44,283 nucleotides of DNA from Prochlorococcus sp. AG-418-O03 (GCA_003213855.1 QCMJ01000007.1:1-44283), one strand, 5' to 3'; counted from the stretch's first letter, positions 22,003-30,623 are shown. The notes: generated from the sequence alone by a model not told the origin. Numbers and translations: made by a program.

Positions 22003-22620
22003 TTGGATAATAGACTTTTTTTTTCGGCAACTCAAAGAAATAGAAACTGCATTGGTGATGTACTATCGAGAATTATAAAAAAAGGTTCAGTATTAGAAAT
22101 CGGGAGTGGCAGTGGTGAACATGGAGTTTTTTTTCAAAAACGATTTCCTGGAATAATTTGGCAAACAAGTGACCCAGAGTTAGTGCATAGGAAAAGTATA
22201 AGTTCTTGGATTGAGTATGAAGACCTAACTAAGAAAATGCCTCAGCCTCTTGAGATTGATGTAGAAAAAATTCCTTGGAAAATTCCAATGATATTAGCGC
22301 ATTCTTTGCAAGGAATAGTCTCTATAAATATGATTCATGTAGCAGAGTGGTCTTGTACTGTAGCACTCTTTAGAGAATCAGGAAAATTACTCAATAAGGG
22401 ACAATTTTTGATTTTGTATGGGCCATTTAAAATTTGTAATAAGCATACAAGTGAAAGTAATTATTTTTTCAATAATTCATTAAAAATACAAAATAATCTT
22501 TGGGGTATTAGGAATCTTGAGGAAGTTTGTGATGAGAGTAAGAAAAATGGTTTTTTTCAAGAGGTCATTATTAGGATGCCTGCGAATAATTTTTCAATAA
22601 TTTACAGAAAAGTTTCTTGA
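22003..22620 (+). CDS. DUF938 family, predicted SAM-dependent methyltransferase
   Basis: A 205-residue protein with family hallmarks: an N-terminal RLFFSATQRNRNCIGDVL, then motif I VLEIGSGSGEHGVFFQKRFP, the acidic strand end WQTSDPE, and YGPFKI before the C-terminal strands. The fold is a class I methyltransferase; substrate unknown. TTG start at 22003 fits the family's usual start (normally D-x-R-x-F-S-x-A-T). It is transcribed alone between a small TM gene and the convergent 53-aa gene. Confidence 0.85.
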   Translation: MDNRLFFSATQRNRNCIGDVLSRIIKKGSVLEIGSGSGEHGVFFQKRFPGIIWQTSDPELVHRKSISSWIEYEDLTKKMPQPLEIDVEKIPWKIPMILAHSLQGIVSINMIHVAEWSCTVALFRESGKLLNKGQFLILYGPFKICNKHTSESNYFFNNSLKIQNNLWGIRNLEEVCDESKKNGFFQEVIIRMPANNFSIIYRKVS

Positions 22621-22670
22621 TAAGCAAATACAAATATCAATAAGTTTTTAAAATTCATCTTATTAGATGA

Positions 22671-22832
22671 TCAACCTGATAGTTTTTTGCTCCATTCTTT
22701 ATGCTTTTGATCTAAATCTGAAATTTTTTCGCCTAAACTCAACTGTCTTTCTAATAATTCAACTTTTGTAAGTGTTATTTTTTCCGAATAAAATTTAATA
22801 GGCTGCTTACCATGCAAATTGTCGCCACTCAT
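22671..22832 (-). CDS. Hypothetical charged protein, 53 aa
   Basis: MSGDNLHGKQPIKFYSEKIT then LTKVELLERQLSLGEKISDL, ending KKLSG. Likely a short coiled coil. It shares only the MSGD start with the partial gene at 1-87. Function unknown. Confidence 0.6.
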   Translation of the reverse strand: MSGDNLHGKQPIKFYSEKITLTKVELLERQLSLGEKISDLDQKHKEWSKKLSG

Positions 22833-22949
22833 AGAATTACTAAAATTGTGAGTATTATCTAAGATGAAAAATTTGTTATGGCTAATTATTTTATATTCTT
22901 TTCAGATTTGCGTAAATTAATGTGATAAAGAATTGATGCTTATTGTGTT

Positions 22950-24116
22950 TTAATCGACCATTTTGTATGAAGATTGCCATATATATCTTCCTCTCTTGGG
23001 GTCTGACTCAACAGCAACGCAATTGCAAGCAATATTCCATAGAGCTTTGTGTATTGGATCAGGATTAAAAAGATATGCTTTTTTAAAGGCTTTTTTAATT
23101 AAAACAGTTGCCTTTTTTGCATGATAATGAGGGATCGTTGGACATACATGATGAACGACATGGCTAGAACCTATATTATGGTGAAGAAAATTAAGGACTC
23201 TACCGTAAGGCCTGTCAATAGATAGAAATGCGCCTCTCATAAAGGAAAATTCCGTATTTGAAAGATGAGGGACATCTGAATCTGTATGATGAAGCCATGT
23301 ATAAACTACTAGCCAACAATTAACCACTAATAAAGGGCCAAAATACAAAGCAATTACTGGAAATGATCCATACTTGAAAACTAAATAAACAATGCCCACT
23401 AATGTCAAACCTACGCCAATATCTGATATCCAAACTTTCTTGGCCCATATTGATGGCCATAATAGTTTAGAAAATGGTTTTGTTGGCCAAAAATGATTTG
23501 AAGTACCATATTTTACTCCTCCTGTACTTCCTGTAAGTAAATATGCAGGCCAGCCAAATATTAAATGTAAAACAAGTTGAAGAATTCCATAATTTTTCTT
23601 ACCTAGGGAATTTGAAAAACGTAATTCTTTTTCTCCTCCAACTTTTTCTGTAACTCCATTCCCTTTAATGACTAAAGGTACGTGAGTTTCTCCATTGGTT
23701 ATGTTATTTGTGAATCGATGATGAATAGCATGAGAGCGCTGCCAAGAAAAAAAAGGCACAAGAAGTAATGAATGTAGTAAATAACCAGTTATAGATTCTA
23801 ATGTCTTGTTTTTAGAGAATGCTCCATGCCCACATTCATGGGCAATTACCCAGAATCCCATTGCAGTGGTACCTGATAATAATGCGTAAATAATCCAAAT
23901 TGGGATCATTTTTGGGGTAAATGGAATAGATAACCCTATCGCAATTACTAATGATTGAATTAAAGCTGATTGTAAAAGATACTTCAAAGAAGTTTTGGTA
24001 TTGCACTTAAAGTAGTGATCTGGAATAACGTTCTGAAATTCTTTTAAGCTTGGAATATCTTTATCCTCTATTACAAGCGCTTGGCCTTTAAGACCTGAAA
24101 ATTTTATATTACTCAA
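22950..24116 (-). CDS. desA: DesA-type fatty acid (delta-12) desaturase
   Basis: A 388-residue di-iron membrane desaturase. Three His boxes are HECGH (93-97), HAIHH (129-133) and HVVHH (319-323); an extra HH occurs in WLHHTD. Four hydrophobic segments flank the boxes as in acyl-lipid desaturases. The FAD2/DesA-like arrangement suggests introduction of a second double bond into membrane-lipid C16/C18 chains, which raises membrane fluidity. TTG start (MSNIKFSG); no early ATG. Regiospecificity is inferred from family resemblance only. Confidence 0.88.
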   Translation of the reverse strand: MSNIKFSGLKGQALVIEDKDIPSLKEFQNVIPDHYFKCNTKTSLKYLLQSALIQSLVIAIGLSIPFTPKMIPIWIIYALLSGTTAMGFWVIAHECGHGAFSKNKTLESITGYLLHSLLLVPFFSWQRSHAIHHRFTNNITNGETHVPLVIKGNGVTEKVGGEKELRFSNSLGKKNYGILQLVLHLIFGWPAYLLTGSTGGVKYGTSNHFWPTKPFSKLLWPSIWAKKVWISDIGVGLTLVGIVYLVFKYGSFPVIALYFGPLLVVNCWLVVYTWLHHTDSDVPHLSNTEFSFMRGAFLSIDRPYGRVLNFLHHNIGSSHVVHHVCPTIPHYHAKKATVLIKKAFKKAYLFNPDPIHKALWNIACNCVAVESDPKRGRYIWQSSYKMVD

Positions 24117-24350
24117 ATTTTTTTTGGTTAAGAATTTTGTTTTATAAAAGTGAATTTATATATTCTATTATCCACCACAGGATCTAATAATGAAAAGAAT
24201 TAATAATTAAGTTTTCGACAAAGTTTTTGAGACTTTAATTTCATCTTCAAATAAAATTATTTGTACTGAACATTTTTTGATTTATTTTTTATCACAATCC
24301 CTTTATTTATCTACTTAATTCTCTTCGTTCTTCTTTAAAACTTAATTAAT

Positions 24351-24482
24351 TTAAAGACCTCGTATATACCTCTTAGGCAAACCAGATTGTTTACGTGGCT
24401 TAACAAGAATAGGCAAAACAATGACTCCTACCGTAAAAAGACAGATTGGAGCAACTACCATTAATATAGATTCTAGAGACAT
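24351..24482 (-). CDS. Single-TM protein, 43 aa
   Basis: MSLESILMVVAPICLFTVGV then IVLPILVKPRKQSGLPKRYI, one helix with a basic tail RGL. The layout resembles small thylakoid subunits, but I cannot assign it. Confidence 0.6.
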   Translation of the reverse strand: MSLESILMVVAPICLFTVGVIVLPILVKPRKQSGLPKRYIRGL

Positions 24483-24668
24483 GAATAATTTTGAACTTAT
24501 TAATATTTAGCAGGTTTTATTTTAGAAGTCATGCGTATTTATATCTATTTAGTGAGAAAGGATTCAAAATTTTTATAAATTATTAAGTAAAAAAGAAAAA
24601 AAGATTAAAAAAAATCAGTTTTTTCATAAATCGTCCTATTTACATAATCATTATTTTTAAAATTACTC

Positions 24669-24821
24669 ATGGATGAAGAAAAAAAGTGGATGCTTATGAC
24701 TTATTATTGTCCAACACATGGTGATTCAGGTTTTGTAAAACCGATTCAACTAACAAAAAAAGAAATTAGTAAAACATTCTTAAAAAAAAGTAGGAGTTAT
24801 AAAATTAATTTTTCAAAATAA
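24669..24821 (+). CDS. Hypothetical protein, 50 aa
   Basis: MDEEKKWMLMTYYCPTHGDS then a basic tail KKEISKTFLKKSRSYKI. The YYCPTHGD part could hold one metal with a partner. No ribosome site stands out. Function unknown. Confidence 0.5.
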   Translation: MDEEKKWMLMTYYCPTHGDSGFVKPIQLTKKEISKTFLKKSRSYKINFSK

Positions 24822-24949
24822 AACCTAAGGTATTTCGAAAATGTTCTAAATCTTGATTGAAATCTGGTTAATTAAAATTGATATTTTACAAAAATCCCAT
24901 AAGCTGCTTTTTTATTAGCAGTATCAGTACATATATTGAAAAACATAAC

Positions 24950-25102
24950 TTAATTTGTATCTGAATCGCATGTTAATTCACATTGATTAAGATCATGAGA
25001 TGATATCTTTTCTAAAATTCTTAACATATCAATTTCGGAAAGCTCTCCGTTCGAGTTCCATTTTAAAGTTGTTTTCCTTTGAGGTGAATTTTTTTTATTC
25101 AT
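24950..25102 (-). CDS. Hypothetical protein, 50 aa, coupled
   Basis: MNKKNSPQRKTTLKWNSNGE then LSEIDMLRILEKISSHDLNQ, with two Cys near the end (CELTC, a CxxxC). The start overlaps the end of the 52-aa twin-CxxxC gene by 8 nt, downstream of its GGGGG tract. Probably one functional unit with it. Confidence 0.6.
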   Translation of the reverse strand: MNKKNSPQRKTTLKWNSNGELSEIDMLRILEKISSHDLNQCELTCDSDTN

Positions 25103-25253
25103 TTTGCTCACCCCCCTTTAAATGAACTTCTAAACAACGAGTAATACATTCTTGATGACCATCCACAATACTGCATTCAGTAATACACTCAAAATATGAA
25201 TTAATAGAATCTATTTCTGTGTTCTGGTTGGTAGAAACAAATGAATCATTCAT
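25095..25253 (-). CDS. Small protein with twin CxxxC motif, 52 aa
   Basis: MNDSFVSTNQNTEIDSINSY precedes ECITECSIVDGHQECITRC, giving C23-x3-C27-x8-C36-x3-C40. This pattern makes a disulfide hairpin in mitochondrial Tim-type and related proteins, though there is no signal peptide here. I chose ATG at 25253; a TTG upstream would add 17 residues. It overlaps the next gene, whose product also carries a CxxxC. Confidence 0.6.
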   Translation of the reverse strand: MNDSFVSTNQNTEIDSINSYFECITECSIVDGHQECITRCLEVHLKGGEQNE

Positions 25254-25541
25254 AATATTGTTAAATTTATTTGGAATAGAGATATAGCACGAATTTATGT
25301 TCAATAATTTAATTTATTAAGTGAATTAGAAAAAATAAGTATTATTTACTAAAGCTATATTCCATCTAGTTTGCCTTTAAAAAGGTAATATTATTCTTTT
25401 AAAAGATAAAAGAAAAAAAACACTTTTGATTTTTTAATATTAATTTTATAAGTTAATCTTTCAAAAAAATCAGCATAAAGACTGATTTACTTTTAAGTAA
25501 TTTAGTTAGAAGATAAAAAAGGTACACTTTTAGATTTTCAA

Positions 25542-25694
25542 ATGAAATCATTAATTAATTGGCTTTCGAAAATGTTAGAGAGTATGGCAAATGCTTTTAT
25601 GCATCCTTTAAAAAATGACTTGCCACCATCTATTGGTACTCATGCCTACAGCAGTATTCCCATAAAAAGAAAATTGAGAAGAAGGTTGAATTAG
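25542..25694 (+). CDS. Hypothetical protein, 50 aa
   Basis: MKSLINWLSKMLESMANAFM then HPLKNDLPPSIGTHAYSSIP, ending with a strongly basic KRKLRRRLN. It may have an amphipathic N-terminal helix. It converges on the desaturase gene with a 3-nt gap. No family recognised. Confidence 0.55.
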   Translation: MKSLINWLSKMLESMANAFMHPLKNDLPPSIGTHAYSSIPIKRKLRRRLN

Positions 25695-25697
25695 GTA

Positions 25698-26804
25698 TTA
25701 ACTTATAGGAATTAATTTTTCATTTTTATTATCCCAAATAATATATTTGAAGCAGTTTGAAAAATCGCTCAATTTTAAGAACTTTGATTCTTGGAGTAGA
25801 TGAATGTTTGCTTTATGACAAGCTCTTAAGTTGTAATTTGGTATTCTCTCAGAGAGATGATGAATACTATGGAATGATATGTCTGCTAAAAACCAATTTA
25901 GCCAATTAGGGATATCTAAATTACTACTACCTAAAATAGCTCCATCGATGAGATCCCAATTTTTTGTATTTCTAGTATATGCATTTTCGTAATTATGTTG
26001 TACGAAAAAAACACATATTAAAATTGCTGCTGATAAGGTTAAAACAATGGAATAAAATGATAAGAAAAAAACTACTCCCAACCATTTACACATAAAAATC
26101 CACCCAATTATTACTACTACGTTATTGATTATTAATTCACATAGTTCACTGAAATTATCTCCATAATCAGAAAAAGGTGGTTTGACTCTTGAATTAATAG
26201 CTAGAAGTTGAGAAATTTCTCTGTTTTTTATTTTGATAAAAGTCTCTTCCAATATATCCTTACTTAAATTAAAAACAATAATAACAAGACCTAATCTAGG
26301 TTTTAAAACTAAGTAAAAAAAACCTCCAGGGAAAAGCATCATCCAGTTACGACTTAATTTGTAAAATATTCGCTCTCTTTTAGTAAGGGATTCATAATCT
26401 TCAAGACTTAAAACATCAATCGGCCCTTTGTAAATTTCCCAATTTCCATTATTTCTATGATGAAATGCATGATCAATTGACCATGACTTCTGGGGAATAC
26501 CATTAACCAAGCCAAGTAAAAATCCAAAGAAGCGGTTTAATTTCCGTTTTGTAAAAAGAGAATTATGACCGCAATCATGCATTAATGAAAATGTTCTAGA
26601 AGACAATAGTGTTAGGAGAACTATAAAAGGTATCAATAGAAATCCTTTAAACAATAATGAAAATGGTTGATTTATTATGTGGTAGATAATTAACCAAATA
26701 GAAATTATTGGGATGATGGTAGAAATAATTTGATAAGAAGCTCTAACATTATTTCTTTTTAAAAATGGCTTTATTAAAAAATTACCTCTATTTACTTTGC
26801 TCAT
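25698..26804 (-). CDS. Second fatty acid desaturase-like protein
   Basis: A 368-residue membrane desaturase with three His boxes HDCGH (76-80), HAFHH (112-116) and HSIHH (312-316). Spacing between boxes 2 and 3 (about 195 residues) and the four hydrophobic stretches fit the di-iron superfamily. It is clearly distinct from the DesA-like protein 1.6 kb away, with low similarity outside the boxes. Substrate could be a fatty acyl chain, a carotenoid or another lipid. ATG at 26804. Confidence 0.82.
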   Translation of the reverse strand: MSKVNRGNFLIKPFLKRNNVRASYQIISTIIPIISIWLIIYHIINQPFSLLFKGFLLIPFIVLLTLLSSRTFSLMHDCGHNSLFTKRKLNRFFGFLLGLVNGIPQKSWSIDHAFHHRNNGNWEIYKGPIDVLSLEDYESLTKRERIFYKLSRNWMMLFPGGFFYLVLKPRLGLVIIVFNLSKDILEETFIKIKNREISQLLAINSRVKPPFSDYGDNFSELCELIINNVVVIIGWIFMCKWLGVVFFLSFYSIVLTLSAAILICVFFVQHNYENAYTRNTKNWDLIDGAILGSSNLDIPNWLNWFLADISFHSIHHLSERIPNYNLRACHKANIHLLQESKFLKLSDFSNCFKYIIWDNKNEKLIPIS

Positions 26805-26884
26805 ATTTCTATTATTTTTTAGATATTAACAATTTTTTAAAAGTATTGATTATTTAATAAGCAATAAAAAATTTGTAAATCATA

Positions 26885-27040
26885 CTAAAGAATGAATTCT
26901 TTAGACATAGTTCTCAATTGATCTAGATTTAATCTTTCTAAGTAATTTTTAAAGTCACTAAGATTCTTAGTAGAGTCAGAATTTTTACTCTCGTAAAGGA
27001 GACTATTAGAAATTAACTCAATAAGATGATCTTTATCCAT
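26885..27040 (-). CDS. Hypothetical protein, 51 aa
   Basis: MDKDHLIELISNSLLYESKN then a helical C-terminus NYLERLNLDQLRTMSKEFIL. AAGAAG precedes ATG. Soluble, acidic, no known domain. Confidence 0.6.
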   Translation of the reverse strand: MDKDHLIELISNSLLYESKNSDSTKNLSDFKNYLERLNLDQLRTMSKEFIL

Positions 27041-27125
27041 AACTTCTTATAGACCAAAATCCCCGTTTAAAAAATTAAGGTCTTGAATTCGAGATCATTA
27101 ACTCATCTCTATTAAAAGTAATTTT

Positions 27126-27342
27126 TTATAATTTTTTTAAATCTTGTTCTATTTTTTCTAATCTTTCATTTAATTCTTTTTGTTCTTTAATTAAGGCTTT
27201 TTTCTTTCTGCAAGCTCTTTGTTCAAAGGAGAATTGAAATATTTTTGGTAAGAGACAAAAAAACTCCTATCGCTACTGCAATGCCAAGAGCACCAATTAT
27301 TAGAATTGGAGATGAAGGAAAGTCGTAAAATAGAATTGACAA
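27126..27342 (-). pseudogene. Small TM/coiled-coil gene split by an A-run deletion
   Basis: A first frame from TTG gives a helix (PILIIGALGIAVAIGVFLSL) and stops. A second frame carries KELAERKKALIKEQKELNER and the end KIEQDLKKL, a coiled coil. Reading the minus-strand A5 run (27242-27246) as A6 joins them smoothly as SLTKKYFNSPLNKELAE. Likely a one-base deletion or a sequence error in a membrane-anchored coiled-coil protein. Confidence 0.5.
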
Positions 27343-27457
27343 TATACTTTACTAAAAATACATAAGGTTAATCTTTAATTAATTTTTTAAAATAAGTATT
27401 TTTACAGCTGTCAAAGAATGAATAACTAATAATGATTAAACTAGTAAAAAATTTTTC

Positions 27458-27784
27458 ATGAAGAAAATCATAAATAAAAAAAATAATAAAAATGAACCAT
27501 GGTTTAAATGGTTAACGAGAGAACTTAATTCTTATGAAGCTTTTCAGGATTTCGAATCAGGCAAGAATCCACGAGATGTAGCAGAGGATTTTATTTCTAG
27601 AAATAGTAACGCTATTTCAGAAGTTTTCGAGAATTTTGATGAAGAAGATAAAGATACACTCGATCAGTTTCTTAAATTAACCGAATGCGAGATGCATGTG
27701 TTTAGAATTCTTGAAAAACAAATAGAGTTAAGAAAGAGGGTAAGATTTGTAGATTTTAAAAAAAAGAAAAAAATAAGGAGTTAA
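27458..27784 (+). CDS. Hypothetical protein, 108 aa, paralogue of the 38258-38524 product
   Basis: A Lys-rich N-terminus is followed by PWFKWLTRELNSYEAF, NPRDVAEDFISRNSNAI and LDQFLKLTECEMHVFRIL. The product at 38258-38524 has the same layout (YWFSWFYEKWE, TPSQIAERFVNENHDSF, LTEFMKLSESELHILKYF). A soluble helical domain; function unknown. The basic tail (FKKKKKIRS) is absent from the paralogue. Confidence 0.7.
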   Translation: MKKIINKKNNKNEPWFKWLTRELNSYEAFQDFESGKNPRDVAEDFISRNSNAISEVFENFDEEDKDTLDQFLKLTECEMHVFRILEKQIELRKRVRFVDFKKKKKIRS

Positions 27785-27787
27785 TTT

Positions 27788-28123
27788 CTATATAAGTTTA
27801 TTTTTCCCATTACCAGTCTTACCAAAGCCTAGCCAGATGAACCACAAGATCCATCCGAAGATAGGTATTAAATTAATAAAGATCCATTTCCAATCTTTTC
27901 CAAAATCTTTGATTCTTCTTAAATCAATAGCTATTTGAGGAATGATACAAACTATTCCATAAGCATTGAAACCAAACGTTTTTAAAAATATTGGGATAGT
28001 TAGGAAAGAAATTATAAGATTCGCTAGTTGAACTAACCACCAGTCCGATCGAGATGTGAATCCTTTGAAGTCTGTAGCTTTAATCCAAAACTCTTTATAG
28101 GCGTTTAGAAAGTCATTAAGCAT
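27788..28123 (-). CDS. DUF805 membrane protein
   Basis: A 111-residue protein. DUF805 signatures are visible: the N-terminal YKEFWIKATDFKGFTSRSDWW, then a hydrophobic pair of helices, AIDLRRIKDFGKDWKWIFIN (the usual 'RRLHDxGxSGWW' site, here degenerate), and a final helix ending LGFGKTGNGKNKL. Three to four helices. Function of DUF805 is unknown, though some members lie near stress genes. It converges with the 108-aa gene, 3 nt between stops. Confidence 0.8.
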   Translation of the reverse strand: MLNDFLNAYKEFWIKATDFKGFTSRSDWWLVQLANLIISFLTIPIFLKTFGFNAYGIVCIIPQIAIDLRRIKDFGKDWKWIFINLIPIFGWILWFIWLGFGKTGNGKNKLI

Positions 28124-28191
28124 AAATTAAAAATTTAAAGAATCTAACATTATCAATTTAATCTTCAATTTATCAAAATATTATTTATTTA

Positions 28192-28356
28192 CTAAATAGG
28201 ATCAAATAAATTCAAATCATTTGAATCTTGTTTTGGGATCTCATCTTGATTTGGCAATGAACAGAATCCGTCTTTGCAAATCATCTTTTCTTTTGCAATA
28301 CTTGAAGTCTCTGAAAATATATTTTTGTTATTGTTATTTGAAGATTCTTTCAGCAT
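28192..28356 (-). CDS. Hypothetical protein with CKDGFC motif, 54 aa
   Basis: An Asn/Ser-rich N-terminus (MLKESSNNNNKNIFSETSSI) is followed by KMICKDGFCSLPNQDEIPKQ. The C-K-D-G-F-C-S-L-P block resembles a small motif I recall from marine cyanobacterial proteins. Soluble; possible metal or redox site. No clear ribosome site. Confidence 0.6.
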   Translation of the reverse strand: MLKESSNNNNKNIFSETSSIAKEKMICKDGFCSLPNQDEIPKQDSNDLNLFDPI

Positions 28357-28439
28357 TTATATAAAAAAAATTAAATCCAATATTAAATTAATAACTTAAT
28401 TTATTTTGATAAGCAACAAAATTAATATTAATTATTTAT

Positions 28440-28535
28440 TTACTTTTTTTGATTTGGCAAGTCTCTCCAAAATAGCGCCATTATATAAATGAATAAAGAT
28501 ATAGAACAAATATAAAGTAAAGAATTTAGATGCAT
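28440..28535 (-). CDS. Single-TM peptide, 31 aa
   Basis: MHLNSLLYICSISLFIYIMA then LFWRDLPNQKK. One helix, then a short polar tail. A longer overlapping minus-strand frame (28432-28623, 63 aa) covers the same DNA; I prefer this one for its compact helix-plus-tail layout, as in neighbouring peptides. Only one of the two is likely real. Confidence 0.45.
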   Translation of the reverse strand: MHLNSLLYICSISLFIYIMALFWRDLPNQKK

Positions 28536-28788
28536 GTTTATTTATTAATGTAATTACAAAGAAAGGGCCTTCCACAAAAAAAGGGATATTAATAGATTGG
28601 TAATTGTTTAACTTAGCAATCATTCAAATTCTAGTATTTATTAAAGTTTTTTATGCTTTTCCCAAACTTTCAGAAGGAAAAAGTTTTTAAATTTTAGGAA
28701 TATATCTTTTTAGTTAGTAAAGCTTATAGATCTAAAGGTTTTATTAATTTAATCAAAATTCTATATTTTTAAGGGATTTTTAAAATTT

Positions 28789-28929
28789 TTACACTCTATC
28801 CTTATTTATATCTGTAAAGGCTTTTCTACCTTCTTTAAGGGTTCTTAATAACAGCCAAGAGAGTGAGGAAGTAATAAGAATAGTGAGTGTAATTAGGGAA
28901 ATAAGAGTTGTATCAAAATTGTTGATCAA
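28789..28929 (-). CDS. Single-TM protein, 46 aa
   Basis: TTG start, MINNFDTTLISLITLTILIT then SSLSWLLLRTLKEGRKAFTD. One hydrophobic helix followed by a charged tail. The frame is open farther upstream but without better starts. No ribosome site. Confidence 0.5.
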   Translation of the reverse strand: MINNFDTTLISLITLTILITSSLSWLLLRTLKEGRKAFTDINKDRV

Positions 28930-28974
28930 TTTACTGAAAATTTTTCTGAGTTTGTTATTTAATATTCAAAAATT

Positions 28975-29157
28975 TTAAACGTTAGATCTAGAATATGCAG
29001 GTATAAGCATTCCGCCATCTTGATCATCGTTATTATCATCATCAAATCCACCCCCTAAAAGTAGTTCAATGATTACAAGAACGGCTATCGGATAAAGGCA
29101 CCATAATATAGCTGTAAAAGGACTTACTGAGGAGGAAGCTGAGTACAAATCTGTCAT
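28975..29157 (-). CDS. Single-TM protein with DQDGG tail, 60 aa
   Basis: MTDLYSASSSVSPFTAILWC is followed by a helix to about residue 34, then GGGFDDDNNDDQDGGMLIPA. The acidic DDDxxxxDQDGGxLI tail recurs in the 44-aa product at 30293-30427. The Asp cluster could bind Ca or Mg. Function unknown. Confidence 0.65.
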   Translation of the reverse strand: MTDLYSASSSVSPFTAILWCLYPIAVLVIIELLLGGGFDDDNNDDQDGGMLIPAYSRSNV

Positions 29158-29437
29158 TTATTAATGTTAATCTAAAGAAACAATAATTGTGGATCCTCTG
29201 GGTAGTGTTTTTCAATATTTCCATAAATTTTTTAAAAACTTTTCTCTTTCGAACATATAGATCTTTGGTATGTATTAATATTTTATTGTTAAATATGAAT
29301 TTGAATTATGATTTTATTGAACCTTCTAAGAAACTGACAATGACATAATGAATCGCGTAATTGTTATTTTTTATACTTAACAATAATTGTACAATTTTGA
29401 TTCAAAAACTATTATTTATCTTGATTTTATAAATTCT

Positions 29438-29569
29438 ATGTTTTCTTTCACTTTTGATCCTTTGGCTGCGATATTTGGTATATCAGGAATTGTAGGCTTC
29501 TTTTTCTTTGTTTCTGCTGCTAAGGGAACTTCCAGTATCAATACAAAACCAAAAAAGGAATTAGATTAA
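29438..29569 (+). CDS. Single-TM protein, 43 aa
   Basis: MFSFTFDPLAAIFGISGIVG then a Phe-rich helix end FFFFVSAAKG and a basic tail TKPKKELD. I chose ATG at 29438; a TTG 17 codons upstream is possible. Function unknown. Confidence 0.55.
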   Translation: MFSFTFDPLAAIFGISGIVGFFFFVSAAKGTSSINTKPKKELD

Positions 29570-29634
29570 AACTGATTCTGTCAGAAAACTAAATTGAAAT
29601 TTTAAATTTAGCATTTTTAAAAACTTGCTAATTA

Positions 29635-29805
29635 TTACTTATTCCATTGTTTAGAAATAAACTCAAGAAAATCTTTTAGATCCTCTTCAGGACAATTAGT
29701 CTCTTCTTGTAAATCAATGCAAATTTGCTTAATATTTTCAAAGGCCTTTTTTACTATTTCGTTTTTTTCGATAACCTCAAAATATTCTTGATCAGTAAAA
29801 GGCAT
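29635..29805 (-). CDS. Hypothetical acidic protein, 56 aa
   Basis: MPFTDQEYFEVIEKNEIVKK then AFENIKQICIDLQEETNCPE and DLKDFLEFISKQWNK. All-helical, with two Cys. No strong ribosome site. No known domain. Confidence 0.6.
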   Translation of the reverse strand: MPFTDQEYFEVIEKNEIVKKAFENIKQICIDLQEETNCPEEDLKDFLEFISKQWNK

Positions 29806-29897
29806 AATATTAGTTTCCCTTTTGAAAATTATTTATTAACCATATTTTATCTGCATTGACTTAACAGTAAAGAAAGAAAAAATCTTTTTTCTTAAAT

Positions 29898-30173
29898 TTA
29901 GCTACCCAATCGATAATGTTTTTTAATACTTTTGGTTACCTCCCATTCGCAGTAAAGTCCGGCAGGAAACTCAACTAGATCTCCAGCTTTAATCTCGTAT
30001 ATGTCTCCGTTTTGGGTACTTATTTTCGCTTGACCTTCAATAATTAAGCAAATTTCCTTATCATCGTAATTCCAAAGAAATTTTCTTGGCTCACATTCCC
30101 AAATAGGCCAACTTTTTATTCCATACTGAATTATTACGCTTGCACTACAGGGGGAAGATATTAGAACTTTCAC
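29898..30173 (-). CDS. Cupin_3-type (DUF861-like) protein, 91 aa
   Basis: The compact cupin has SWPIWECEPRKFLWNYDDKE, ICLIIEGQAKIST and GDLVEFPAGLYCEWEVTKSI, the pattern of the (S)-ureidoglycine/ethanolamine-utilisation-like cupin_3 family. It lacks a His cluster, so metal may not bind. It is cytosolic with GTG start at 30173. Substrate unknown. Confidence 0.8.
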   Translation of the reverse strand: MKVLISSPCSASVIIQYGIKSWPIWECEPRKFLWNYDDKEICLIIEGQAKISTQNGDIYEIKAGDLVEFPAGLYCEWEVTKSIKKHYRLGS

Positions 30174-30292
30174 GAAATAGTTCGAATGTGTTTTTTTATT
30201 TTACAAATAAACGAAATTTTTATTTTCGAGAATGTGTATTTCTTTACTGTCTTTTATTTTTTTTCGTTTATCATAAAAAAAATTTTTAATTT

Positions 30293-30427
30293 ATGGATGA
30301 GCTTTCTGTATTGTCAATTTCGCTATCTATAGCTTCTCTAGGGATATTTTTTTTATTTTTTGCTTCAAATGATGATGATGACCAAGATGGAGGTAAGTTG
30401 ATTAAATCATTAGAAAGAATTAATTAA
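30293..30427 (+). CDS. Single-TM protein with DQDGG tail, 44 aa
   Basis: MDELSVLSISLSIASLGIFF then LFFASNDDDDQDGGKLIKSL. It shares the acidic DQDGG-x-LI tail after its helix with the 60-aa product at 28975-29157 on the other strand. Its last 4 bases overlap the convergent 40-aa gene. Confidence 0.6.
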   Translation: MDELSVLSISLSIASLGIFFLFFASNDDDDQDGGKLIKSLERIN

Positions 30428-30546
30428 TTCCAAGTAAACAAAACATTTAATAGAGATTTATAACCTATAAAGCCTGCATAAATGCAGCTTAGAAAAATAA
30501 CATAAACTTCTAATGTGCCGAGTCTTTTTTTCTTTAAAATTTTCAT
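30424..30546 (-). CDS. Single-TM protein, 40 aa
   Basis: MKILKKKRLGTLEVYVIFLS then CIYAGFIGYKSLLNVLFTWN, a basic start and one helix. The stop overlaps the convergent 44-aa gene by 4 bp. Function unknown. Confidence 0.55.
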   Translation of the reverse strand: MKILKKKRLGTLEVYVIFLSCIYAGFIGYKSLLNVLFTWN

Positions 30547-30623
30547 TTTTTTGAGTGTTTATAGGGTAATTTTAATTAATCTGATTTCTATTAACATGAG
30601 TATTTTTTACATTAACTCAGAAA

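Noticed and set aside
28432..28623. 63-aa minus-strand frame
   Set aside because: It overlaps the 31-aa helix-plus-tail frame at 28440-28535 in another phase; composition and layout favour the shorter one, though not decisively.
29295..29348. 17-codon ORF MNLNYDFIEPSKKLTMT
   Set aside because: Too short, with no ribosome site, coupling or paralogue.
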